Source: Melitaea cinxia
Lineage: Eukaryota > Arthropoda > Insecta > Lepidoptera > Nymphalidae
Direction of reading: 5' to 3'
DNA length: 64,000 bases
Assembly: GCF_905220565.1 (NCBI RefSeq)
Contig: NC_059422.1
Coordinates: forward strand, 570,501-634,500
Positions 25,001 through 38,500 of the stretch are shown here, one piece after another. A program made the position numbers and the translations under genes. Each line of letters opens with the position of its first letter. Position 1 is the stretch's first letter. The notes beneath the pieces are model-generated. The model made no database searches and was not told the origin of the DNA. It was given only the letters and a program-made list of their open reading frames with translations.

Positions 25001-28000
25001 GATTTGTCACAAGCGTATGCTCAGCTGGAACTGGATGATACTAGGAAATACGCGGTAATTAACACTCATAAAGGGCTTTTTATGTATAAACGTTTAGTAT
25101 ATGGGTTGTCGTCGAGCCCAGGGATTTTTCAACGGTGTTTAGAGCAATTGTTCGCAGATATGCCTCACGTGGGAGTATTTTTAGACGACATTATAATAAC
25201 GGGGAGGGACACGTCTCAACACTTAGATAATTTACATAAAGTTTTCGAACGCCTGAAGTCCAGTGGTCTGAAAGTAAAAAAAGAAAAGTGCTCTTTCTTT
25301 GTGGAATCTCTTGATTATTTAGGGCATGTCATAAGTAAAGAAGGGGTACATACGTCTAAAGATAAAGTAGAAGCTATTGTTAGAACTCCGATTCCAAGAA
25401 ACGTATCAGAGTTAAGGGCTTTCATTGGGATGGTCATGTATTACGGAAAGTTTATAAAAAAATGTAAGTTCAATCCTTACACCACTGTATAATTTGTTGC
25501 GTGTCGGTGCGAGATACGATTGGAGTGAAGCGTGCGATGCGGCGTTTTCGCGTGTGAAGCGGGCGCTGAGCTCGAGTGAGGTGCTGGTGCACTACTCGCT
25601 GGAGCTGCCACTGGTGCTGACGGCGGACGCCAGCGCCGCGGGGATCGGCGCCGTCATCTCACACATCACGCCCGGGGGCGAGCGGCCCATTGCGTACGCT
25701 TCGCGGACACTTAACTCGGCTGAACGTTCGTACGCACAAATAGACAGGGAAGCATTAGCCATTATATACGGTATCAAGAAATTTCACCAGTATTTGTACG
25801 GTAGGAAATTTATTTTGAGGACAGACCATAAACCTCTAACATACATTTTTGGTAGTAAAGTAGGTATACCCGTTATGGCGGCGTCTAGGTTACAAAGATG
25901 GGCTATTATCCTTTCAGGTTATTCGTACGATATAGAGTATGTTGCATCTGCCAAAAACTGCGCCGATGCACTGTCACGACTGCCGCAACAGACAAATAAA
26001 AATAAAACCGTAAACGAATATACTTATTTAAATTTCGCGGAAAGTTTTTTGCCAGTGACAAATGATGACGTGCGCGTAGCAACGGCTCGGGATCAGGTGC
26101 TGAGCAGGGCGATGGTTTATATACAGTCGGGGTGGCCGTCTCAGTGTGTAGACGATGTGTTGAAGCCGTATTTTAATAGACGACATGAGCTATATATGGA
26201 ACGGGGTTGTATTATGTGGGGCTACCGAATTGTAATACCAACGTCATTACGAAACACAATTTTAAAACAATTACATGTTAGTCATATGGGTATAGTGAAG
26301 ACGAAATCTATGGCTCGTAGCTATGTGTGGTGGCCCAATATAGACGCAGACATAGAAGCGACGTGCCGCGCGTGCGAGACTTGTGCGATGGAAGCGACCG
26401 CACCGCCGCACGCCGCACCTCGCAGTTGGCCATATTTAACCCAGCCGTGGAGTAGATTACATGTAGATTTTTTAGGCCCGTATCAGGGAAAAATTTTCTT
26501 TATAGTTATTGATTCCAGCTCAAAGTGGATCGAGATATTTGAAATGAATAAAACCAACGCTACAGCTGTAATTAAGGTAATGCGGTCGCTATTCGCGCGT
26601 TTTGGCCTACCATTAGAGGTAGTATCAGACCAGGGCCCGCCGTTTACGAGTACAGAGTTAAAGGAGTTTTTAGCTTTAAATGGTATTAAACAGTCGTTTT
26701 CTCCAGTGTATCATCCGGCTTCAAACGGGGCAGCAGAGAATGCAGTCAAACTATGCAAGCGAGCAATAAAGAAAGCCATCCGTGATGACGTAGATATTGA
26801 CACAGCATTACAAACTTATCTACTAGCTTATAGAAATAGTATTCAAAGCACAACCGGGGAAAGCCCTGCTATGCTGTTGCAGCGCAGACCGTTGCGGTCG
26901 CGTTTAGACCTCTTGCGTGGAGATCACGCGCGCCGAAACCAGGTGGAGAAGGCACAGCGCCGGCAGATGACGAGCTCTGGCGCTGAGCCGCTCCGAAAAC
27001 ACGCAGCGGGCGATGCGGTGTGGGCTAGAAACTACGGAAGTCAGGACAAATGGGTAAAGGGAACAGTTATAAGCCAAGAAGGTTCGCGTAGGTATGTAGT
27101 AAATAGTGATGACGGTCGACTTCTAACGAGACATAACGATCAGATTAGGCGCAGAAGTCGACGTTCTAGTATAATATACCCAAATGCAACGCCCGAGGAG
27201 GCCAGTGAGGATGTCGTCGAGCAACAGCCGCCACCGACAGTAGCGACGCCTAGGAATAGTGAGGGGACGGGTAGTGGTGAAGTAGGAGGTCAGGAACCAC
27301 CGCTGGTGACTGATGCATCTCCAGCAAAGGATTCGCCAACCCGTAACGTGAGCGCGTCACACTCGCCGTTGATTAATAATAAATCACCGACCGCACCTAC
27401 CGCGAGTCCCATGAAGCGTCCCACCCGTATTGGTAAAAAGCCAGTTAGATATGGGTTTGAGTTTGATTAGGTTAGTTATCTGAGAACACGAAATCATTAA
27501 TTAGATATACTTAATCATGTTTAATATAGCGTCATAGTATTTAAGTAGATAGTGTGGTTGTAATAGATATAAGTTAGATATAAGTTAGATATAAGTTAGA
27601 TATAAGTTAGATATAAGTTTGATACAGATAGTTTTTTAAAAGTAAGTATTTGTATATTGGAAAATGCCTTAGTTTAAGTGTGCAGTAATTTAAGTGTGGA
27701 GGTGTGATGTAGGTAGTATGTATTTATTTAATTAGTCTTTTGAGGGTAAGATAAATCTTTTGTAAGCAGTCTCTCATTAAAGCTGTAACCGGATGAACGT
27801 AGTTTCTTTTCAATAAGCCTTCGTAGGATCCCCAGGAGTCCAGAGATTTCTCAATTTCCTTCCTTTTCTTGTTAGCACGTTTCTCACCACGAAGTGGAGA
27901 GCATGTGAGGCCATTATTCTGTCTGTTTGTAAATGAATTTAATACAACAGTTTTTTTGCAATTTACAGTTAATTGCCTGGCAGATTAAGCTCTAACCCTT

Positions 28001-31000
28001 ATCCAAATAATATACGATTGATTAATAATGTTGCCACGCAGGGCTGTTTACACCCTTTTTTGGCCTCCTTCTTGCAACTTGTCACCTTGTAACGTAAAGA
28101 CTCAAAATTAAATTGTACTTAAAAATTCTATTGAGTTTTAATTTTATTAAGGATCTATTATGTATCAAATACAAATTAATATTGGAATTAACGTAAATTT
28201 TGAATGAAACTTACTTGTCCTTTCGGCAACGTAGGATCTGTCCAGTACACGACCGCAGTCGTCCCGCTTAGCATTATAACCTGTTATAAAAAAATTCTGA
28301 CTCAAAGACTTGTGTAAGGCTTTTGATTATCTGTAGCACAAACTTTTTAACTTTTTAAACAAATTATTTAATTTATTATTGAAAATTCTTCCTTTCTTCT
28401 ACTTCATAAATAATTACAAGTGATATAAATATTCCGTTTTACAAAATAAACTCAATATTACGAAAAGGGATACCACAAGGTTTGATATTTGGATACCAAT
28501 TTCTTCTTATGTACATGTTTGTCTGATTCAGCCTGTGACGTCTGTGTGAGCTTAATTTAGAATTAATCTTTTTTGCACTTACGTATAGCAGTAAATTAAA
28601 TGACTATGGTTCACAATATGTATGTATGAAAGGTTTTGTATTTTAGATATTTTTACTACTACATGATGATGGACAAAAAAAATAACGTTTTTTTTTTTTA
28701 GTTCTGTTGGCAGAATCTGGTGTTGTAGAACATCAGTCCAATTTCATATCTGGTTTAAATTTGATGACAGTTAATAATTTAGCATTTAAGTTATTAATAA
28801 ATGTACCTAAGTATATAGAATAATATCTATTAAATATTTCAATTGACGTTCTTCCCACCTTAACTCCCACGGGTGGTATAAGAGGCGGCGTCTCATCCTC
28901 CTCTTCGTCTGGATCGTCCGGCTCGTCCGCGTCCGGCTCATCCGGCTCATCCGGCTCATCTTCATCTGGCTCAGAGGGTTTTGTCCGCACGGTGGCATAC
29001 ACCGCTGGTCCTAATCCTAGGGCGTTGCTCGCGCGTAGTGATATAACGTATTCTGAGTTCGATTCTGATTTTAATGGGAAATAGAAAGATCGATTAATGA
29101 TCGATTAAGGAGTTACTAGCTTAGCTTTAATTTAATGAAAAAAAAAACTATTTTCATAATTTTTTTATATTATTCTAAAAAAAAGAAATCATAAAATTGA
29201 AAATACATTTCCGTTTAAAAGACATCCATCAAACTATAAAGTTGTACTTGTTGAATAATAGTAAGTAAACAATATATTATATAATATTATATTATTAGTA
29301 TATTAAATAATAATATGTCAATACCGTCACGACATAACTACGTAAAAACTATTATTAGTCCAATCAACACGTACAAAAACGTGTTTAATAGAATAAAGCT
29401 CCTAAAATTATCTGCGATAGCTCATTCGATTCGGAATAACGTCTAGAATTTCTTTTAAGGGTTTATTGGCACATAAAATATTGCTATTGTTATAAACAAT
29501 ATATTTAAGAAATTTCGAAAAAAGGACCCTGAAAGAGGACCTTCTAAACTATTTAACACGTTTTTGAACTTGTTAACTAGAATATATAGGAATGTAGTTA
29601 TTACAGATAACAAAATAACATTTAAGAGCCATTTCACAAAAATCGGTAACAATCCGCGAAATTGCAATATTTTGACGTCGTTAATCTCAGTGTTGGATGC
29701 AATAATCTAATTTATATTCTTGAAATATAATAGAGCAACCTTTGTTGTAGTCCATAGTCAGATCAGAATTTTGATTTATATTATGTGTATAAAATTATTA
29801 ACCTTTTCATCAGCCTCCTCCCTGGGTAAACGGTCGCAATGTATACTTTGAAGTCCTACTTTTCAATAACCTCTACGTTGAAACCATTTTAAAAAAATAT
29901 CATAATATGTGGAATATAATTTTGTTGTCCACTATCATAGATTTTTATTCCATTTGTATCTCTATTAAACGATAAAAAAAAATTTAAAGTTACGAATATT
30001 TTCCAAATAAGTACAATTTTAAAAGAGATATTTCTCTTAGAAAACTAAGAAATTTTAACGAACTATCTTCATCAAAGTAAACTTACATCATTAAGGAATA
30101 CAAAAAAAATAATTAAACGATGTTATTATTTTTAATACATTTTATATTAAATAATAAAAATATAGTATATATTGCCACGCATCAAGCCCGGTAAATCAGT
30201 CGAGCGCTAGCGCTCTTAGAGGTAAGGTCCACGCCAAATTCTGCGCAGCCGTCTCTTTCGCTCACACGCGCCAAGCGCCTGTTGTTATAGCGGATAAAAC
30301 GCATTTGATACTTTCATAATAAAATATAAATAAAATAAACATATTACGAAAATGACTGTAAAATAATATAATGATAATTTCTGTAAACAAATGTATAATT
30401 TAATTTTCTTTTCTCACACTATCAATACAAAAAGGGATTTCAATCTGTTTGTCTTGTTATTTGTTAATTAATATGTTTGTCGGTGTCGATGTCATTAAAT
30501 GCTTTTTTATTCATATCGTAAATATTAGATTCATTCGTAAACTGAAAAAACTAAATCAATTTAAAAAAATTGTTTCATAAAATTGATTTTTTTAATTTTA
30601 TTTTAAATTTATTGACTGTTGTTATATAACATACTTGAAATTTTTAACAAATTAATTATGTAAAGAACATTTTATACCATAGTTATAATTTTTATTATAC
30701 ATCAGAAAATGATCACGATGGTCTTTTGGTTGTCACACTATACGTACTAGCACAAAGATCGCGCGGCTCGTACGACTCGCGCGATGCGACCAAATTTACC
30801 TAAACTTGCAGAGCGTAAAATTGTGAAATGGCTCTTAATGAGTTAGTAATGAAAACAAACAATAGTCCTCACCGAGTCCCCGTATAACATGCGAGTGGGC
30901 GTGAGCGGGTAGTTCTTTCGAATGTTCATCGGGCACACCCAGCCCCCAGCCCAGCCAGTAGCCACGCACTAGAGCTCCACCCCCCTCACTACCCCCCCAC

Positions 31001-32490
31001 CACACTGAGATCCAATCGCGACCAGCACGGGCTGAAGACCACAGATAAGTTAGGGGAAGTTACAGAATAATTTATAATCAAGTATACAGTGAATAATCAA
31101 CAACCAGACCAGAAATAAATATTTGTATAAACAAAAATGTTCTCTCGAAGCGGGAATCGAACCCGTGACCACCGGTGTTTATTTGCCGCCGACACGGTAC
31201 ACGCACCATTACACTAGAGCGGTCGTCAATGAAATCGGTCAAGATTTATAAAGTAATAAACAAAACAGGAAATAGCAAAAGCAAATGACCAGCTTGAATC
31301 AGATCAACAATAGCGAAGCTAAGATAAAGATTTTTAACTGAGGTAGGGCACAGCAGGAATTCCCTGCTCAAAATATGGAGCAGCCCGACTGGGGTAGTAC
31401 CTCGACCTTACAGAAGACCACAGCTAAATAATACTGTTTTCAAGCAGTATTGTGTTCCTGTTGGTGAGTAAGGTGACCAGAGCTCCTGGGGGGATTGGGG
31501 ATTGGGTCGGCAACGTGCTTGCGATGCTTCTGGTGTTGCAGGCGTCTATAAGCTACGGTAATCGCATACCATCAGGTGAGCCGTACGCTTGTTTGCCGAC
31601 CTAGTGATATATAAAAAAGGTGGTAGAGAAGGTACGGACTGGTGAGTGGTGGGGGCCGGTCGGGCACGGCGCTGTCGACCCGGCGCCGGCCCAGCGTGGC
31701 CGCCGCCGCCCATTCACTGAAGGGGCCCGAGCCGTTCGCGTTCATGGCGCACACGCGGATCTGCACACCAAACCAATTTCAATCATCATCATCATCATTC
31801 CAGCTTATTGCAGTCCACTGCTGGACATAGGCCTCCACAAGTTCGCGCCAAAAATGCGTGAACTCATGTGTGTTGCCCATAGTCAGGGAAGGCGGGTTGG
31901 TGACCGCAGGGCTGGCTTTGTCGCACCTAAGTCGCTGCTGCCCGTCTTCGGCCTGTGTGTTTCAAAGCCAGCGGTTAGATAGCTATCCCGCCATCGGTCG
32001 GCTTCTTAAGTTTCAAGATGGTAGTGAAACCTTGTTATCCCTTAGTCGCCTCTTACGACACCCACGGGAAGAGAGGGGGTGGCTATATTCTTTGGTGCCG
32101 TAGCCACACAGCACAATTCAATAATAAATAAATAAATAAATATTTACACAATACACACACGGTCGTCTGTTCCTAAAGTAAGCAACTTAATGCTTGTGTT
32201 ATAGGTAACAGTCGATTGGTATATAGCTACATATATATTTTTTTTCGATAAACATACTTATAAATAATACATATATAAATAAATATTTATATTACACCCA
32301 GACTCGGGGTGGGAATCGAACCCACAACCCTCGGAACAGAAAGCAGGGTCACTACAAACTTCGCCAACGGGCTAATCATAAATCCATCCATCCATCCATT
32401 TTGGCCTAGCTCGTTGGCGCAATTTGCAGTGGCCCTACTTTCTATTCTGCGGGTAACGGGTCCGATTCCCGCTTGAGTCTGAGCGTATAA

Positions 32491-32522
<32 letters not shown>

Positions 32523-35500
32523 ATTCTTTCTATGTATATATTATATAAAAGAATAAAAAAGAATATATATAAAAAAGAACGCTATTTCACTCAGCAGTTA
32601 CCTATAACACAAGCATTGAGTTGCTTACTAGAGGAACAGACGATCGTGTGTGTATGTGTTATTTCTAAAAAAAAACAAAAAACAATCATACTTAAGCTAT
32701 AAACAGACATTTAACACTTAGAATCAGAACCTCTACTATCTCTACCTAATACCCCCCCCCCTGAATAGAAATCCTACCACTAGGACCTATTTGGCTTCGA
32801 TGGACCGGAAACAAACACAATACATAAGTAAAAACGTCCAGAACACGGCACATATTTGAATGAACAATACAACCCGGGTCTGCCAGCATAATAGCCACAA
32901 GCTACTGCTGTTCCCGTTGCGCGAGCGCATCGTAACATTAAAATTATAAATAAATAAGAAATAGGAAGTGTATACTTAATGGCCCCCGATATCCGGCTTC
33001 GAAGGACCAGAAATACACACAATACAAACACGAAAATTTGCACTCAATGGTCTCTAATAGACCGAGAATCCGATTGTGGAGGATCAGAAACATATACAAA
33101 GTAGCTAAAATGCCATCAACCCTCACCTGGTAAGTAGTGGCAGGTTCGAGTCCGTGCAGCTCAGCGCGCCTGGTGTCGGCGGGAGTGGTGAGGGAGTCCG
33201 CCCTCTTCTTGGCGCCCGCCCCCGCCCCCGCCCCCACCCCCGCGGGGAGGGCGCGGTAGCGGAGCTTGTAGCCCGTGAGCGGCCCGCGGTGGGTGCGCGG
33301 CGGGGGCGCCTCCCAGCGGACCAGGAGCGACTGGGGGGAGGGTTGTGGACAGTTTCATTTTCCGTACAAGCTTACTGATATACAAATTTTGTGTAATAAA
33401 ATAATTGTATGGTAGTCTATGGTTGAGTGAGAGATGACATATGAGGGAAACCAAACCCAATGAAAGTCAATCTAACACTCTATGAATCTTGTCAAACAAC
33501 AAGGTATTTTCTGTATGAATCCTCGAAGGACCAAAAAAATGTATGGTACAGTCTATGGTTGAGTGAGAGATGACTTGTGAGGGAAGGTATGAGGGAAACC
33601 AAACCCAATGAATGTCGATCTAACACTAAGTTTATTAAGATTATTTTGAGTATATATAGACTGAAGTACAGACGTCATTCGACGTCATTGGTAGCAAACA
33701 AATATCAATTTCATTAGAAATCTGCATCAGTCAAATAACAATTTCGTAATAAATCAGCTAAATTAAAGAGATTACTAATTTGCAAGACAATCATACTGCT
33801 CAATGTGCGATAATCCGTACAAACGTGTAGGTGATTTTTATTTTATCTAAATTTGTAAGTTAAAATTAAGTCTCGGAATTTATCAAGCGTACTTATGATG
33901 TAATATTTTATGGCCTAGAAACTTTCTAAATGAGCATAATAGAAGTCCATCTGTAAGTTTAAAATTCGTTAAGTTACGTACATAAATAGGCAGAACGTAA
34001 CAAAACAACACCATAACACTAGAACACTAAAGTACACTGCGTTGGAGCTGTGTGAGTACACTGCGTAGGAAATGCCTGATAGGGCAGAAGTAGTCATTCC
34101 ATGGATGATGGCGACGAGTGACAATTGGCAAAGAATGTCGGAGTATGTGAGAGTGGTTTTGCAGGAGAAGAAAAAAGAGGAGAAATAGGAATCGGGGGAC
34201 ATGCCGTTATAAAACCGGCAGGGTGGAGTACCAAACACCTCGAAGTAATGCTAACGCGGTTCCGGGGTGTTGGTTACTAAAGCAAGTGAGGAGGGTTTTA
34301 GTGGGTAAAAATCCTACACTACCTACTAACAACAGCCAAAAGGTGTCTTTTGAAGATTTACCTCCTCTCTTTATAAAAAAAAAAACACTGCGTTGGAGCA
34401 CAACTCACCGTGTCGGAAAGTGGCGTGGCGGTGACGTTAGCGGGCGGCGCGGCGGGCGCGTCGTGGGCGGTGCGCGCGCGCAGCTCGGCGGAGGGCGCGC
34501 CGCCCACCGCGCACACGCGCACGCGGTAGGCGGCCGCGGCGCGCAGCCCGCCCAGCACGGCGGGCGGCCGCTCCGCCCACGCCGTCTGCTCGCGCCCGCT
34601 CTCCACCTGCCGCCCATGGGAGTTAAACCTCTTTACGCTCGACTTGGTCAGTGAGCGAGTGTGCGTGACGAGAGCGTTACGAAAAGTGTGGTCGGACGAG
34701 GCGAACGGAATTGAGGAGTTAGTGAAGATAGAAAGTCTAAAGCACACTCGTTTTTATTCAACGGTTTTATTTAGCTCACCCCGTTTGTTTTATTTTTTAT
34801 TTATTATTTATTCTTGGGTCAAATTTAGTAATTCAAATTTCACCCTCTTCCTGTCAACCGATTAATCTGAAATTTTGTATACACTTTGGATTTTGGTGAC
34901 AATACAATTATGTTTATTCATTATTATTATAAATTCAAGATGGCCGCCGTTACAAAATGGCGGATAATTTATGTTTTATTAATCCCATCAATATGGGTAT
35001 CAAATGAAAGGGCTCAACAAGCAGAATACAATATACTATAAAAAATTGAAATACAAGATGGCGGCCGCTACAAAATGGCGGCTAACGTAGGTTTTATCGA
35101 TCCCATCAATATGGGTATCAAATGAAAGTGCTCAACCAGTATAATCAATGTACTATATAAAATTAAAATCCAAGATGGCGGCCTCTACAAAATGGCGGAT
35201 AACTTAGGTTTTATCAATCCCATCAACATGGGTATCAAATGAAAGGTCTCAACAAGTAGAATACAATTTACTATGCAAAATTGAAATCTAAGCTGGCCGC
35301 CGCTACCAAATGTCTGATAACAATTTTTTATCAATCCCACCAATATGGGTATCAAATAAAAGGGCTTGACAAGAAGAATACAGTGCACTATACAACCTCA
35401 ATATTTAAGATGGGCCTTGCAATAATGAAGCACTAAATGAATTAAACAGAATGCGAAATAAAAACTAAAAAGTAGAAAATAAAAATAGGTAAAAAAACTT

Positions 35501-38500
35501 TTTAAGTTAAACGGTTTTATGTTAAACATACATTGCAATGTTTAAGATAAATGTACTAAAAACCAAAAAATAATAAAATAGATACAGTCGTGGGAATTAT
35601 AAACATATGCATAGGCTAGACTAAAATAAAACCGTGGGGCACGTCAATTGTCTACAAGTTGAAACATCTCTTTTATTTACATGGAGTGTATAACTATTGG
35701 AATTTCCATGAGCAAGAAAATAGTAAGTAATTTCCTCACCGTCTGCGGGCCATCTGCCTATTTTAACGACGAATTAAACGATTCTTTTATCGCACATTAA
35801 GTCGATAATTTGTAGACAATTGACGTGCCCCACGGTTTTATTTTAGTCTAGTCTATGCATATGTTTATAATTCCCACGACTGTATCTATTTTATTATTTT
35901 TTGGTTTTTAGTACATTTATCTTAAACATTGCAATGTATGTTTAACATAAAACCGTTTAACTTAAAAAGTTTTTTTACCTATTTTTATTTTTATAACAAT
36001 GGGTGTTACCCTACGATATTCAAAGTTTTCAGCTGTATGTTTAAAGCAGTAAATAATGTAGCCACCCCCTCTCTTCCCGTGGGTGCCGTAAGAGGCGACT
36101 AAGGGATAACACAGTTCCACTACCACCTTGGAACTGTTAAAGCCGACCGATGACGAGATATAATAAGCAACGTCTTCGGTGCGACAAAGCCAGCCCTGCG
36201 GTCACCAACCCGCCTGCCCAGCGCGGTGACTATGGGCAACACATATGAGTTCCCGCCATTGAAGGCCTATATCTAGCAGTCGACTGCGATAAGCTAAAAT
36301 TATGATGATATTCAAACACTCTTTTGGGCATATTTTTATGATATTTTATTTTTATTATATACTTATATTTTTCATTGAACCGTAAAATAAAATCTGTTTG
36401 CGCCACTAAAGTTTAAAAGGATGATTTCAGAGTTATTTTCGCTGTACTCTAACAAATGCAACACGAGATAAACGAAAGCCTTTTTACGGACAAGTATACA
36501 ATTTTTTTTTTCTACCCAAATAGACATTTTTTACCTAATCATGTAAAAAGAAAACACTCACCTCGGTGTAATAGATGGCGTATCTAGCAGGTGGAGTGCG
36601 CGCAGAGCCCGGTAGGGGCTCGGGCTCGTCCCAACTGACTCTTAAGGCGTGGGCCCCTGCCGGCTCTACGCGTACGTTGAGAGGGGGCCCGTATGACAGC
36701 TCCTCCGGAGGGGTCGTGGCTTCGATCATCTAGTGTGAAGTTTTAAGATATTTGTTGATATTATTTTTAGGTCACACTTTACAGAGTTTAATGAAATATT
36801 TACCATCAATAGATTAAAGGAATTGCCAAGCGAACTCTATTATTTTTATCAAACTTATATCCAAGAGACGTAGACGTCAGTGGCGTAGCGAGGGCGGGGA
36901 GGAGATCAAGGGGGCATCATGCCCCGGGCGCCAATCACAAAGGGACTCAAAATGGTCCGCAAAACAAATAATTGCTTGACGTATTATAGTTTTCGAATTT
37001 GGCTAAAAAGGTATAATGTCCCTGGGTGCGAGTTAAGCTCACTATGTCACTGGCTGACCTAGGTCTTTGAAATGAGGCAGTAACCAGAGACATGGACAGA
37101 TTCAACACGTGTCATCAAATATAATGTACCTTCTGGTGTTCTACAGGGGTATCACATGGATCCTATATTCTTCATAATGTTCAAAAATAATTTAGGAATG
37201 AAATAAACTTAAATTCCGTTTAAAATGTAAGCAGGAGAGTTAAAACTTTACCAACGCTCACATCTCAAGATGACATTGAAGTTACATAGAGAGAAATAGA
37301 TGAGGTATAATAACGGAGTATAAGTTAAATTATGAAATTAAACAAAGAAAAGTGTAATGACTATAATGAAACATGACTTTTTGATGGTAATGGGGCGACT
37401 CCTTCCATGAACATGGTTGCTGTAAAGTATCCTAATCGTCGGGCATGTAAAAAACTTGATAAACCGCGATAAAATCCGAAAAAGTTGTTTCATTATAATG
37501 AGTGAAATTCGCGTAAGCATTAGATAAAAAAATAAAAGATAATATAGCAAAGTATATTACTACAATAGGCTATATGCTAAGCCCGGAAAATACTGAACAC
37601 TTTTTACTACAGCAGTAAGCAACACATGACTAACAGAACAAAATCGATATCATAATGAATATGTTTACACTTAAAGATGCTTGAAGCCAATAAAAGACTA
37701 GACAAAACCCAGTTGTATTCTTAACTAACCTCAGTAGGAGGGGATATTGCGTGTTCGGTGAGCGCTAGCGCCTTGAACTGGTAAGTGGTATTCGGCTGCA
37801 GTGACGCCACATTCATTTCGTGGCGACGGGCTTCACCACGAGCGAGGCGCTCACTGAAAATATAAGAAATTTTGGTAAAATTGTGCAAATTTGTCGGAAA
37901 TTATTGTAAATAATAACTTCCCCTGATAGATATTACATCTAAAGTACATTGATTTTTTTTGAGTTCTTCCGAAAATCCTACCACACCTAATCCATAAAGG
38001 CTATCTTAGTCTAACCATATTTGTTGTTATTTTAATGAAATATAGCTAGATTTATCAAAATATTGAATACAATACGCTTATTAGGCCACAGATATAAAAT
38101 AACTACAAAATATTACGAAATTATCCTAGTAATACTAGCGGACCCAGCAGACGTTGTCCTGCCCGAGATACAGCTACCAATTTTGATTGCTGACATACCA
38201 TGCAGCAGCGCCACATACCGGACCCGATTTTATTTTCAAACCAGCCATGAATCCATAAATATATGTACAAAATTATAACCAAATCGGTTCAGAAGTTTAG
38301 GAGGAGTTTAGTGACAAACACACGAACAAGAAATATACATACATTATATATACATATAGATAAAAGCTTTTTCGTAATCTTTTTCACGACGCCAAACTCA
38401 AAAATCATCTTAACTTTACTTGGACACAATTTTAATGACTTTTTACAAAAATAACTTAAACTCACCGCTCGCTCCCTTTGACTTTGTAAAGTATAGCGTA

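Larger units (their letters stand above)
22987..27853 (+). mobile_element. Ty3/gypsy LTR retrotransposon, nearly intact
   Basis: The element is 4,867 bp, inserted in the fra intron between exons 18 and 19 and antisense to the gene. The two 151-bp LTRs (22987-23137 and 27703-27853) appear identical, start TG and end CA. ATTTC flanks both sides (22982-22986 and 27854-27858). GTGGCGACGA just inside the left LTR may be the primer-binding site. Two long ORFs cover gag-protease-RT and RNase H-integrase. They are separated by one frameshift. No envelope gene is present. Identical LTRs point to very recent insertion. The short LTRs and gag type suggest a Mag-like lineage, but that is a guess. Confidence 0.95.
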
